Below, piece after piece: positions 1 through 11,599 of a DNA stretch of 64,000 bases. The translations under genes were made by a program, and so were the position numbers. The first letter of the stretch is position 1. Each line of letters starts with the position of its first letter. Under the pieces are notes generated by a model. It ran no database searches and was not told the DNA's origin. It saw only the letters and a program-made list of their open reading frames with translations. This stretch comes from Megaustenia siamemsis (taxonomy: Eukaryota; Mollusca; Gastropoda; Stylommatophora; Ariophantidae): assembly GCA_032433765.1 (NCBI GenBank), contig JAVIAB010000092.1:68934995-68998994 (forward strand), given 5' to 3'.

Positions 1-236
1 CACAACTACGAAATATTATTCATCTGCAGACCAGGTGGATGTGAGTTCAATTCCCAATATCTTTTTCTTCTGGGTTCACCCCACGTCTGAAAATGGGTAC
101 CAGATAATTTATTTATGAACGTAGGGTGGGTTGATGTGATGCTGACCACAACCCATAGAGGTCACAGAATAAAACATGAGACATTAACACCAAATTCCCC
201 ACAGCACAGGGCATGACTGGTGCCTTTTACTTTCCT
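1..236 (+). repeat. tRNA-derived SINE, 5' end cut by the window edge
   Basis: Near position 42 there is a pol III B-box-like stretch (GAGTTCAATTCC). It is followed by a body containing GGGTTCACCC and AAATGGGTACC, a central TAACACCA motif, and an end resembling GGTGCCTTTTACTTTC. The same body motifs occur in the SINEs at 13268-13530 and 60144-60404 under a different head. Non-coding, dispersed by LINE machinery. Confidence 0.6.
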
Positions 237-895
237 TTATGTTAAGACATTATGTTTAAAGTCAGTTTGCAAAATCTGTTTAATTCTGTATGTATATCAT
301 CAAGGAAACAAATATAAATATATCTGGAAGAAATATAGGAATAATAACCTGTTTGTTAAAGAAGTGAAAACTATTATACTCTGAGTTTGCTGAGACTACC
401 AAATGTTCTATGCGATTAGACAACCAAAAATGATTAATTCATAAAAAAGATGTTTTTTAAATGCATTGTATTGTGCTGACAAAGCATGCAAAGTAAATGG
501 ATAAAATAAACTCAGTTTAAAATTCAAGTATAGTAATTTGCATACTGATAATTTAAGTAAGATCATATATACACTGCTACCTGCATTCTAGATGCATTAG
601 AGGAATATTTTAATGACTTCATGCCAAAAGGTCAGAATCTGAATGATTTTTGTGTGTTTATATCCTCTGTACAATGAACATTTTAAAAAATTATTCCACA
701 TAATATCTAGTAAAACCATAATAAAGCAAACATCACGATTAATGACCTATAAATATTTATTTGCTTCTCAGTACAGACAAATTATGTTTATATTTATGAA
801 TGTATACTGTAATCTCTCGTGTGTGTAATGGCATTAGGTCTTTAGATTACTTTAGAACATTATTCTTAATCTTCTGAACTCGTGACAGAGCATAG
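237..895. other. AT-rich stretch, no gene seen
   Basis: Short AT-rich ORFs only, with no recognisable domain, RNA gene or clear repeat. Confidence 0.5.
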
Positions 896-899
896 GGCA

Positions 900-2520
900 C
901 TCACAAGCGATCTCCACACAAACCGGTCTGGAGCAAGCATGGACAACTCTTGCCAGCCTCTGTTATTTCATCCTGTATGGTTCGTCGCTATGTTCCCAAA
1001 GGTCTGTCTCTTCCTCGTTTGTCAAGTAGTGTCGTGGTTCGTTCCATTCGTAGAACATGGCCTAGCTATTTCCAACATCTTTTTTTCACTTCTTGATTGA
1101 TGTTGTTAATGTCTGATCATCTGGCAACTTCTTTATTCGTACTGTGTTGATTCCAAAGGATGTTTAGAATCTTAAGACAGTGACCTTCAAATCCTCTTAG
1201 TTGACGTTCTATTTTATGGTTCCTTTTCCACATTTCTACTGCATATAAGTATGGATCGCATATTTGACTTGTAAATTCTAAGCTTGAGGCTGAGATAGAA
1301 ACTGTTTGAATGCTAAATGTTTTAAGTCTATTGAATGCCTGGGCTGACATGACTATTCTTGTAGATATCTCTTTCTCGGTGTCACTATCTAATGAAATAT
1401 AGCTTCCAAGGTATTTAAAGTGATCCACTTCTAGTCCCATTCCTCTGCATGCAATTTTCTTTGTACTTTTTGTATTTATCCTCATAATTTTAGTTTTCAG
1501 TCCTACTGTGTTAGCAGAAGTTATTATCTTCAAGACTGATGAGAACCCTTGTAACTCCTCTTGGTCTGCCGCAAACAACCATTCACATGATCCAGTCCAT
1601 AACCACAAAGAAAAAAAGTGGTGACAAAATGCATCCTTGTCTAACTCCCGTTATGACCCTGAACCAAGCTGTCTGCTGTCCTTGATGTCTTACATAGAAC
1701 TGGCTTCCGCCGTCATTGATGTCCTTTAGAATATTGATGATTTTATCAGGGAAACTGTAAGCATATAGGATTTTCCAAAGCAATAGATGATGGACTCTAT
1801 CGAATGCCTTTTCAAAATCTAAGAAGTTTATATATACGGTTGAATTCCATTCCAGTGACTGTTCTACAATTGTTCGCAAGAGAAAGATTTCATAAGTACA
1901 TGATCTCCCACTTCTAAAGCCTGCCTGCTCTTCTCTGAGCTTTCATTCCACGCTATTCTTTACGTGTTGGAGAAATACTCTGTAAAATACCTTTGCATGT
2001 ACTGAAAGCAGGTTTGACAATAATGCCTCTTTTCCACGCTTTTGGTAATTTGTTTTCCCATATTTTATTTAATAATTGTGCTAAGATATTCGCACTCAGT
2101 CCTAATTCTGCCTTTAACATAACTGCAGAAATTCTTAACATGTCTGCAGAATCTTCACTAGGTGCTTTGTAACTTTTGGTCTGTTTGATGGCTGTTTCAA
2201 TTTCATGGCATATAATTTTCCCTTTTTTCACTTCAATTTGGACAGGTGGCGGGGAAATAGAAACTTCATTTATTGGTTCTGGTTTGCTGAGAATTTCTTT
2301 AAAGTACTCTTCCCATCTTTTCAATTTTCTTTAATGGTTCTCCATTTTTACTACGCACGATGGTGGTAACATTTTTGAAGCCACAAGAAAGGATCTTTGT
2401 GACCTTGTAAACAGTTCTGCTATCCCTTTTCTGTAATGCTTCCAGAGCTACAATTGCCAGAGTCTCAATATACTTTCTTTTATCTTACTTTATGCTCTTC
2501 TTGACTAATTTGTTCTCTGT
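900..2520 (-). pseudogene. Decayed LINE (endonuclease/RT type), RT and C-terminal part
   Basis: Three overlapping minus-strand reading frames together resemble a non-LTR retrotransposon ORF2. 1953-2324 carries the pre-RT linker ending in the N-terminal RT region (KAPSEDSADMLR, a decayed KAxGxD motif). 1583-1879 carries RT motifs, with FLDFEKAFDRVH (first catalytic Asp region) and GVRQGCILSP. 1117-1608 carries the thumb and connection (HFKYLGSYIS and a CDPYLYAVEMW segment equivalent to the usual LLYGCETW). Frames change between segments and the YADD box is missing, so it is dead. Layout resembles the more intact copy at 46044-48888. No RNase H domain is visible. Outer borders are approximate. 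Confidence 0.8.
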
Positions 2521-2689
2521 ATAATCTTCCATTCACTTGGCTTTATCATTCTACTTTAGAACATTGCATACTTTAATGTATTTTGGACTTATAATCAGAC
2601 CGGGAATTCTGGATTCACTACTGTCTATTTCAATTCAGTCAGTGGGTGTAGGCCATACTCTCCTAAATTCTGCATTAGAATGACAGCTT

Positions 2690-2995
2690 TGTAGAGCATG
2701 TTCTACTATGAATTTTAGGTTCAGTGGCACAGGCAAGTAGTAAAGAAGTAAAGTGTTCCCACTGTGTCTTTTGATATATGCGTAATATGGTGTTACCATA
2801 ACAAACAACACACTATATGAGTTTTGATGTTGTTATCACAACAACAGGTGACCCTACATTCCTAGGAATATCACTGGTACTCATTTTCTAAGGCTACAAA
2901 GCCATATACTGAGAAAAAAAAACTGCTTTGTGAACTGAACCTAGACAATTCTGATCGATAGCTGGCACACTAACAGCTGAGCCACCACGACTACA
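2690..2995 (-). repeat. tRNA-derived SINE, minus orientation
   Basis: The reverse complement begins with a tRNA-like head: A box resembling GTGGCTCAGCTGTTAGTG and B box GGTTCAGTTCAC. The body contains AAATGAGTACC and GGTAACACCATATTACGC, related to the bodies of the SINEs at 1-236 and 13268-13530, and ends with ACTTTACTTCTTTAC. The head differs from the other families. Confidence 0.65.
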
Positions 2996-3660
2996 CAGGC
3001 AAGTGGTACCTGTTTTCAATTTGGAGAAGTGGTACCTCATCTCGATGTGACCACTTTGTCCGCAGTGTTGAAAGCTTTGGCTTTCATCTTTTAATTACTT
3101 CAAATTTGTGGCTATAGCCATTGTTAGTTATAACCCTTTTTTCCTTTTAGCTTGACCTAGCTACTCCATTACGTTTCCTTTTAGTGACATTTATAGCAGA
3201 TCCATCTATATATACATGAGTCTGCCTAATAATAAACACTTAGGAACTAGTGTGTGATAGGTTTTGTTCCAGATTTGTCAGCGTTTCAATTTTCTGGTTC
3301 CATTATAAATCTTAGAAATCTGTTATCTTACATGCCTGAGTAGAAATAGATAGTGTTGCTTGGTTGAATGGGTTCTGGTTTAGTTTGTGTCAGAACTAAG
3401 TTGTTTGTGTTGAAACTTACAAATTTGCCTCTCCTTATTCTGCCATTGTTTATTTTCACATTAGGTGTTTCAGAAGTTTTTTTGTATTTGCTCGTTTCAT
3501 TACTTCTACGCATTGTCTGCTTTTTATCAACTGGTGGCCTGTCAGTTTCTAGGGTCTTTGTATGTGTATATTTGCAACAGTAGGGTCTATGTTACTGATC
3601 ACCAAACCCTAATAGCTTTCAAAGAAAAAATAAATTCAACAACGCCTACCGTCCTTGAAT
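2996..3660. other. No gene seen
   Basis: AT-rich sequence with overlapping short ORFs on both strands and no recognisable domain. It may include decayed repeat sequence. Confidence 0.4.
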
Positions 3661-4120
3661 AAAGAATGTAAAATGAATAACAAGAAAATAAGCATTGAAA
3701 AAGCAGAAGTTATATGAATAGAAAGACAAAAGAAGACATTTAATATAGATGCAGAACATCAGGTTATAAAACAAGTTACAAACTTTAAATATCTGGGAAA
3801 AACATTCTCTGAAGATGGTAAAATTGATAAAGAAATAGACATATAATGCAACAAGGTAAACAAAATATTGGGACAGATATCCCCTATGCTTCAATACAAA
3901 GCAATACCTATTACCATCAAGAAACATCTTATACAGAGTATATTCATTACAACATTGTGCTGCCAATGCCAAACATGGTCATTAATTCTAAGCATAAAAG
4001 AAAGCTTGTCACCACAGGGATGCGATGTCTGAGAAAAGTGCTTGGAGTGACCAGAAAAGACAGAATTATAAATGATGATATAAGAGAAAGAGTAGGCAAT
4101 CAAAGAAATGCTACAGCATC
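3661..4120 (+). pseudogene. LINE ORF2 C-terminal fragment
   Basis: Translation in shifting frames gives the post-RT region of a non-LTR retrotransposon: a TNFKYLGKTFSEDGKID segment, an ILGQISPMLQYKAIP segment, a TTLCCQCQTW segment matching the conserved LxYGxExW position, and a KVLGVTRKDRIINDDIRERVG segment. Several stop codons. 5' truncated and not assigned to a clade. Confidence 0.7.
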
Positions 4121-4205
4121 AACTGACAAACAGGAGCTATGTACATGTTTATTTGCAATAACAGGATCAATGTACATGTTTATTTGCAACAGTGTGTGCA
4201 GTTAA

Positions 4206-6187
4206 ATGCTCTGCCAATTTTGTCCCACTGAGTTTTAGATATTGTAGACAAGGTGTAAGCTGCAACACCTTACTCAAAGATTGGTCTTAACTCTCCTTGT
4301 ACAGACTTTAAACAATTTTATTATTTCCACACCAACTGGTACCTTCTAGTTTCTCCATTATGTCCATTGATATAAGCCTCTTGTCTACTGCATTATCCAT
4401 ACCACTCAACAGTCCATGATAATGCCCAGGTACAACTGTTTTTGCTCACAGAAAGTGATCTTTTATTTTAAGTGCTGCTCCCTGAATTTTGTTAGATAAG
4501 ATGAAGACTGTGTAGGTTAGTTTTTATTCTCCTATTGATGGTCAGCAGCCAAGAGTTTATCCAGTTTTTTTAATTTATTCCACACTTCTTGAGTTCTAAA
4601 TTTTACAAGTACTAATGTAATGATTCTTTTCTTTTCAAAAGTACCAAATCGTCTGCATATTTGCAAAATGTTTTCTGGTAGGAGTAACCTCCAAAATGTC
4701 ATTTATGATGAATAAGGTTGGGAGACAGATTACTACTATCAGAGAATGCATTGTTCTAATGTAATTTTTTTTTTTTTTTTTAGTTTTCCTGTTTTATTTT
4801 CCAAATGGCATATTTCAGTTATGTAGATACTCTCTGATTTGCAGTCTGATGAGCTTGACTTTGTGGAAGACCGTTGCCATTTTCACCTACCAATGCATGT
4901 TTATTTGCTTGAAAAGAATCCTCATCTACTGAGCAATGTAGGCTACTTGGTCTGTGTTGACAAACTCCACTCTGATGATCATTACCAATTGTTTTCTTAC
5001 AGGTACCACATAAGCCTTCTTGTCAACCAGCCTTACAATTAGATTGATCATGCAGTTTAGCAGACCAAATATAGCCTGTAATTGCTTGTGTCAAGAGGAT
5101 CACTGCCCTTATTTTTAGGTTAGCAAATGTTAGCTTCTTTTCATACAAACGAAAAAAATATATTTTTGAAAAATGCTTTCAGTTATAAGTAATATTTCTG
5201 CTTGTGGGAAGTCTTGCATAAATATTGACATGGGCTCAAGATGTCTGTTAGAACCAGGACTGAAAGTGGTCAGCAAATCATAGTGAAATGATCATACTGT
5301 ACCTCCAAGAAGTGAACCTGGAAATAAGACTGACCAGTATGACCAAGTAAGTAGGAATGAAAAAATGAGTCAACTCTGTATCCAAAAATACCATATTGAA
5401 GTTGGGTAGATAGACAATGAAGAGATGATGCCTGTTAAATGCATAAAGAAAGAAATCGACATGCTAATTTCCTTCAAGAATTTTTCTTCTTTATCCACAA
5501 ACAGGTTGTTTAGTACAAGAAAAAGGCTTAGCTTTCAACATGTCTGTTACACTTAGCTTTAAATATTTGTAGCTTTTGATTTAAGTAAGAGACCTACAAC
5601 TCTCCATTGTTCTGTTATTAACTGTCATAATTTAAATTAAATAAATGAAGCAGGTTGAAATATTATGACAATTATCCATATATGAGAGATGTGGAACAAG
5701 TAAATGTGGTTGTAAAATTATGTTAACATAAATGCTACAAAAGAACAATATCTGCATAGGGCAAAAAATTAAACATATCTGTTAAAATTTACAACTTGTT
5801 TGACTGCAGTACTACCAATATTCAGAAGCAAGCAGAGTATGTTTGGCTTGGGAAACCAGAAGTTTAATCACCTAATCACTCAGATGTTCATACACCACAC
5901 AAAAAAGTTGTAAGAAAACTTTACCATGCTTAAAAGTGCATCAAAGTATAAATGAGAAACTAAAAAAAAATCTAGACACACTAAACAAAAACAAATTAAA
6001 GCAAGAACAAGACAGTATAAACAATTTTTAGAACATATAAGCAGACCAAGATCTTCAGACTCAGAACAGGGAACTAAGATATTCTACTGGCTCAGTTAAA
6101 CACTCTAGAGGATATCCAACAAGACTACCACACTATGCAACTTAAGAAAAAGAATAGGGCAGAAACATGGAACACATCTGAACATTT
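4206..6187. other. Non-coding stretch, possible old LINE remains
   Basis: No supportable gene. 4206-4760 has minus-strand phrases reminiscent of a decayed LINE but too few to assign. There is an 18-base T run near 4768. The rest is AT-rich without recognisable features. Confidence 0.35.
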
Positions 6188-6460
6188 GCCCTTTTAAGCA
6201 TCTACCTTAGTTAGTTTCATGCAGTCAAATACAGAATTCCCTCCCATGAAGTCTGACCAGAATGATTGTCTAACCGCCTCTGCTAGAAAAATTACACCTG
6301 ACTATATATTTTATTTGGACACTCGCTCTTTAAAACATCTACTTTAGTTTCATGCAGGCATAACGTCAAATATGGAATTCCCTCCCCCGAAGTATGACCA
6401 GAATGTTTGTCTAGCCCACTTCTGCCAGAAAAATTACACAGGACTATATATATTTTATAT
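6188..6460. repeat. Diverged tandem duplication, about 140-bp unit
   Basis: Two adjacent copies share TTAAAACATCTAC-like starts, a GGAATTCCCTCCC core, TGACCAGAATG, a CTGCCAGAAAAATTACAC-like segment and an ACTATATAT end. Clear point differences, so it is old. Confidence 0.6.
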
Positions 6461-6790
6461 TAAGATCCGCTTAATTCATAACATTTCATCTCTAATATTA
6501 ACATTTTGAATCTAGATTTTTTTTATACAGCAGTAAAGTTTCTGTGAGAGAAAGTCATAATTTTTTTTAAAGCTTCAATTTTGTTAAACTTATATCAAGA
6601 AAATCTATGTTTTTGTGCCAGTGTTCATAAGTGATATTAATAATAGCTTACAATCTGCTTAATTCATGACATTTAATCTCTTATATTAACATTTTGAATC
6701 TGTTTATTCAATAATACTTTTTAATAATTTCAGAGAGCAAAAGTGAAAGTCATAATTTTATTCATCGTTTCAATTTTGTTGGCAATTGTT
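6461..6790. repeat. Second diverged tandem duplication, about 180-bp unit
   Basis: Copies near 6465 and 6655 share CTTAATTCATRACATTT, TATTAACATTTTGAATCT, AAAGTCATAATTTT and TTCAATTTTGTT. Directly follows the preceding tandem duplication. Confidence 0.6.
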
Positions 6791-7366
6791 GTTTTAGCAA
6801 ATTTTCTAGATGAACTGAAACAACAGATATGACACTATTGGATATATAATTGTTTTTATAGTGGCAGGACTGTGGAAAAGTTCTGAATGTAGGTTAGAAA
6901 CACTTGAATTTTTATCAGAGGAAGGCCTCATTTGTGTCATATTAAAGGTATAATTTGCATCAAGGTGACTTAGGTCATTTCAGCTAAAAAGTGTGTTCTG
7001 AACAGGAATGGGAAGGAACCAACAAAGGCATCACATGCATCATCATGTTCATCACACTTGACAATTTATATGCATAACAGAAGTTGGTTGCCGAAAAAGG
7101 TGAAGACTCCATCAGCAAAAGTGATTACTTGGCCAGAGTGATTATTTGAGACTTTGTGCCATGTACTACGATGTAATAGTTATGTATTTACCTCAGCAAC
7201 ATATGCATTCTGCTAACAAGATAGCAGTAGAGTTGAGAAAATACACTAAAATTGACAACTCTACTAACTTACTAGACTGCCAATATCAATATTTAACATC
7301 TACTGGTCTCTGACCTTTTGGCACAAAATCAAGTAAATATAGATTTTAAAAGATTTAAATACTTAC

Positions 7367-8570
7367 GGGAATCACCAAACATTGCTTGAACATCTTCATC
7401 CTCATCGTCTATTTCAATAACCTCAAACTGACCAGCATCACTGGAGCCTTCACCAGCATCATCATATGCAGATTGAGAATAGGAGCTATCCTCAGCTGCT
7501 TGATCATACTCTATAGGAGCATCATTTGCTGGCTCATTGTCAGCAGTCACGCCAGAACCACTATCACCAAAATTAGCAGCACTCGTACTAGCCACATTAT
7601 CTTCATCTGTTAAAGTTCTATCTTGGGATTCTGATTTAGAACTTCGTTCAAATGCTGGAAGCTGATTGTCTGATTCATTGTTGCCATCATCTGCTGGTTG
7701 TGTATCATTAGGTGATGACGGCTCAAGGAATGTATCTTTAAAGTCTGTGTTGTCACTGACAGCTACACTACTAGTACCAGTAGGTGTAGTCTCCCCACTA
7801 TCAGATTTGGCATCATCTGGTCTGTCTTGATCTGAATTTTGTTCCTTTCATAAGATGAATCAAATGTTTGATCATCTGACTGATCTTCAGATGTCATATG
7901 TTCTGCATCAACAGCACTATGATTGTCTGCTTCAAGAACTTCCTTTTAATGTTCATCTGGAGCAACAAGGTACTATCTGAAGTGGATGCAGGCACTTGTG
8001 GCTGCTTAAAGCTGGTATCTGAATAAGCCTGCCCAGCTGATGAATGGGAAGATAAAGAATTATGCTCAGTGAAAGATTGGGTCTCTGCTGGCAGATTCTG
8101 AATTCTATGTCTCTTAGGAGACAGTCTCCAATCATCTGCTCTGGGACGTTTCTGTGACCCTCCAGGAACTAAAGAGTGAGAAGAATACTGTGAAGCTGTT
8201 CTATGATACGGTGAACCATGAAGCTGTCCACGCATTCGAGAAGCACCTGGATATGATGTAGATCCTAGAGTTTGTGGAATTGGTGAACAACAACCATCAC
8301 GAGTTTGTTTCTGCTGCTCTTTCTTGGCTAAGAAACTGTTGCTTACAAATGTCATAGAATTTGTTGTGCTCTTCAGCACTTTTCATTTAGAACATAGTCA
8401 ACTTTATTTCCACTATCAATATTAACATTTATATAACCTACTATTTCAATGCCACTATCAAAGTCCATACATCCATGACACAATGCCTGCAGTGATTTGC
8501 TAAGACTAGATATAAATCTGTTTGCAACAGTGACATCTATCTGTAGTTCAGGCATTTTGGCAGACAAACC
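7367..8570 (-). CDS. Host exon, acidic Ser/Asp-rich nuclear-type protein, unrecognised
   Basis: A long internal exon on the minus strand with good splice sites: acceptor CATCACAG just upstream of 8570 and donor GTAAGT at 7361-7366. The upstream third starts with AKMPELQIDVTVANRF and a short structured segment. The middle is Ser/Gln-rich with a basic cluster (QKRPRADDWRLSPKRHR) that looks like a nuclear localisation signal. The downstream part is strongly acidic (VIEIDDEDEDVQ). The same composition continues across three frame breaks, near 8380 (A run), 7948 (AAAAGG) and 7850 (GAAAGG). These look like one-base homopolymer indels in one continuous exon, but decay is possible. Neighbouring exons were not found. 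Family not recognised; no function proposed. Confidence 0.55.
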
Positions 8571-8646
8571 CTGTGATGTTTTAAAAATAAAATATTACTA
8601 GCAACAATGAGGCAACTGTCAAGACAAACACATTTTTTTTATGAAT

Positions 8647-8888
<242 letters not shown>

Positions 8889-9190
8889 TTTTTCTTTTCC
8901 TGCTTACTGTTAAAATGTATCTAAAGTGAATTTTTTTAAACATTAACAGGGCTAAAGCAGCATATTGCTTTATATACAAGATGTTGCATCTCCTTTGAAA
9001 CAAATTTTTACTTCAATGTGCTTAATTTTAGTTCCAGTAAAGAAGGGTCTTCGGTGTCACATATTTTTGCATAGTTACTAATCATGAGTCAGATTTGAAG
9101 TCTTTGTGTCAACAGATCATTCACATGCTAAAATCCAGGCCTAGATTATATGAAGATGCAGAGGATTGGACACTGTCTCTTAGTGGAGTT

Positions 9191-9191
<1 letters not shown>

Positions 9192-9249
<58 letters not shown>
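9192..9249. repeat. (TA)n microsatellite
   Basis: About 58 bp of uninterrupted TA. Confidence 0.97.
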
Positions 9250-9253
<4 letters not shown>

Positions 9254-9494
9254 TTAATTTGTGTGTTCAAGTTATGGTAATGTAAAGTAAAATGATTGAT
9301 GGAGGGCTGAAGATAAGGGGAAGTGAAAAGATGGAGAAAGATAAGGTGGATTGGAAGGAAAATGAATGAAAAAAAAAACAGAAAAATTTAACATATAATC
9401 ATCATCATCAAGTACCATGCTCTTTATCATGTTCATCTTAAAAAACTTAAGACCTTTGTTGTATGATCCATCTCTAAAAGAATTAAGCATTTGA

Positions 9495-9815
9495 TCTCAT
9501 ATACGCTGAGATGGAGGACTGGCAAGATGCCAGCCTTGAGACAGAGAGGTTGTGGATTCAAATCCTGGCTGCACCAGTTGGGACTTTTATTCATGATTTC
9601 TCTCTGCGGCAACCACCCCTGATCTCAGCAGTGAGATCCAGGTTGAAATGTCAATTACTCATGGATGAAAAAAATTGAAGACAAAGTTATCTGCCTGTGT
9701 GGCGAGGGACCCCTGTGCACACGGCTGCCAGGGAAAAATGGATTAACTTGCAAAATTCAGTTCCTAGTCTCTGGGGACTTTATCAGAGGTCAAAGCTGTG
9801 AACGACAAAAAGTAC
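9495..9815 (+). repeat. tRNA-derived SINE (family also at 55060-55440)
   Basis: The tRNA-like head includes a B-box-like GGTTGTGGATTCAAATCC. The body has ATTTCTCTCTGCGGCAACCA, TATCTGCCTGTGTGGC and CCTAGTCTCTGGGGACTTT, all shared in order with the copy near 55060-55440. Confidence 0.7.
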
Positions 9816-10320
9816 CATGCCTACTGGCATAGGTGATCATACACATCTTTCGATCTCAAGAGTTATTTATCATTTCTGTTGTTGACTTTCTGCCAAGCCA
9901 TTCTCTTAAGCTGTCTGGTATCCTTTCTCTTAGCTTCCCTCTATCTCTTTGTCCCTCAACTTTCCCAGTTGTCACAATATATTCCAGCTGTTCTTTTCTC
10001 ATTACAAGGTCAAATAATGATTGTTTCTTCCTAATATTGAAAATTAGCTCTGCTAATTAGCTTTGCTTTGGTCTCTTTCAGAGCATTTCACTGCTCTTCT
10101 TAGCTTGTCTATGGTATTCTCAACAATCACATTTCTACAGCCTCCAGTGATTTTCTTGTCTGTTGCCCTATTGTCCATGATTCATATCATATGTTAAGAC
10201 TGGCTCTACATAACATTTAAGAACTCTTTTCTTGTTTCTATTGTCAAAAATGGATTGCATAGTATCTTCCTCATTTTTTGGAAAGCTCTTTTTGTAAGCG
10301 TTTATCAATTTAATAACATG
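9816..10320 (-). pseudogene. LINE 3' fragment (family with GAT-repeat tail)
   Basis: Read on the minus strand this is the C-terminal end of a LINE ORF2 matching the copies at 20085-20632, 35742-36442 and 39256-40298. It includes the AAFQKMRKIL region, a YVEPVLTY-like segment and the terminal RxLWRDMITY-like end, all in broken frames. No intact ORF. Confidence 0.75.
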
Positions 10321-10849
10321 AGGGTTGTTGTACTTCCCCTCACACATAGATTAAAAACATGGGCTTATTGTGATACATAACAAAAAATTATCCAAAATCT
10401 GAATTTAATATCTTCTGGATAATATGAAATTTTGTATCCACTTTTCTTTTATTTATGCCATTATGTAACTTATTCATAACAACTAGTTGCTAACTTTCAA
10501 AGCATTCTTCATTAAAATGCACATACTATCCACCCATACCACAATACCTTTTCCTGCACAAGCCAATGCTGAAAACAAAGCGACCTCATTCTTTTATCTA
10601 ACAGAATTGTCAAAAGTACAAAAGACTGCTGTCATCTAAGTGTCTCATGATCTAGTTATCAAGCCTTCTTTATTAAAATGTACATACCACCCACTCCCAC
10701 TACTACAAGCCCAGGGACTGTAGTGCATAATATGTATAGTAATTTTCAATCTCTCGGATTGGTCAAAATTGCTTTGCAGGTCAGTTCTGGTCCACTAGTT
10801 GTGGATTGCCCATCCCTGTTTTATAACAGTTTCACTTATCCTTAATTTT
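10321..10849. other. No gene; possible hAT-type transposon end near 10812
   Basis: AT-rich. Two similar phrases (CATTCTTCATTAAAATGCAC near 10503 and TTCTTTATTAAAATGTACAT near 10667) suggest an old duplication. On the minus strand, CAGGGATGGGCAATCC at about 10812 resembles hAT terminal repeats, but no partner end was found. Confidence 0.3.
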
Positions 10850-11590
10850 ACCTACCAAGGCAGCAAAATGTCCAGAGATGGAGACATATCAGAAATTATG
10901 ACAAATATCACACTAGCATCAAATGCTTTCAACAAACTGATGAACTTCTGGAGATCCAAAGATCTCAGTAAATGAACAAAACTTAAACTGTTCAACTCCT
11001 GTGTGATACCCAGTGCTAACATATTAACTCTTTCCGTACGTTCCACCGCATGGTGCGCCATTTCCGTTTCGGTTGCGCATGTTCCGCCGCATGGTGCGCC
11101 ACGCTAAATTTTATTAGTGTGAACGCCATCAAACCATATTCGTTTTTCATGTCTTGTATAATCTGGATATTGGTGAAATCTAATACCTTGTTCAATTATC
11201 TAAACATTCATATATAATATGTTATATGTTAGATAAATATAAATATATAGATTGATTATTAAAACCATGAGCAATTTTGTCTCTAAAATCTCTTCCGTTG
11301 CGTCGATAAAAAGCTTCCGTACGGAAAGAGTTAAGTGAAGTTGGAAGTCCACCAAGACTTTATATAGAAAATTAAATGCCTTAGAAAACAAATGTCTTTG
11401 TAAGATCTCAAAAATGAGCAGGCAAGAATACATTTCAAATGAACAGATAAGAAATGAACAAACAAGAAAACATCTCAAGCGTTATAAGAAGGGATTGGAA
11501 ATATCTCGTTCATTTGCTGCGAACAAAGAAAGACTTCCCCGTCAGGCTGGCACTCATGTAGAAACCATCTGGTAAAACAAATCAAGGTTG
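10850..11590 (+). pseudogene. LINE thumb-domain fragment split by a piggyBac MITE
   Basis: 10850-11023 reads as a post-RT LINE segment (KMSRDGDISEIMTNI, NAFNKLMNFWRSKDLS, KLFNSCVIPS). 11335-11590 continues it (KTLYRKLNALENKCLCKIS and a weaker end). The MITE at 11024-11334 sits between, so the LINE fragment is older. Broken by stops. Confidence 0.65.
11024..11334. mobile_element. piggyBac-family MITE, 311 bp
   Basis: Starts and ends with TTAA (11024-11027, 11331-11334). Terminal inverted repeats read TTAACTCTTTCCGTACG. Both subterminal regions match those of the piggyBac element at 49726-52871. One end shares a GGTGCGCCA motif, which occurs twice in each. The other end shares the CAACGGAAGAGATTTTAGAG-like, TTATATTTATCTAACA and TTTAGATAATTGAACAAGG stretches. 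It is an internally deleted relative with no coding capacity, mobilised by a transposase in trans. Confidence 0.9.
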
Positions 11591-11599
11591 ATCAAGAGA

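Noticed and set aside
882..1100. Plus-strand 72-aa ORF as a gene
   Set aside because: It is antisense to the 3' part of a LINE and has no motif.
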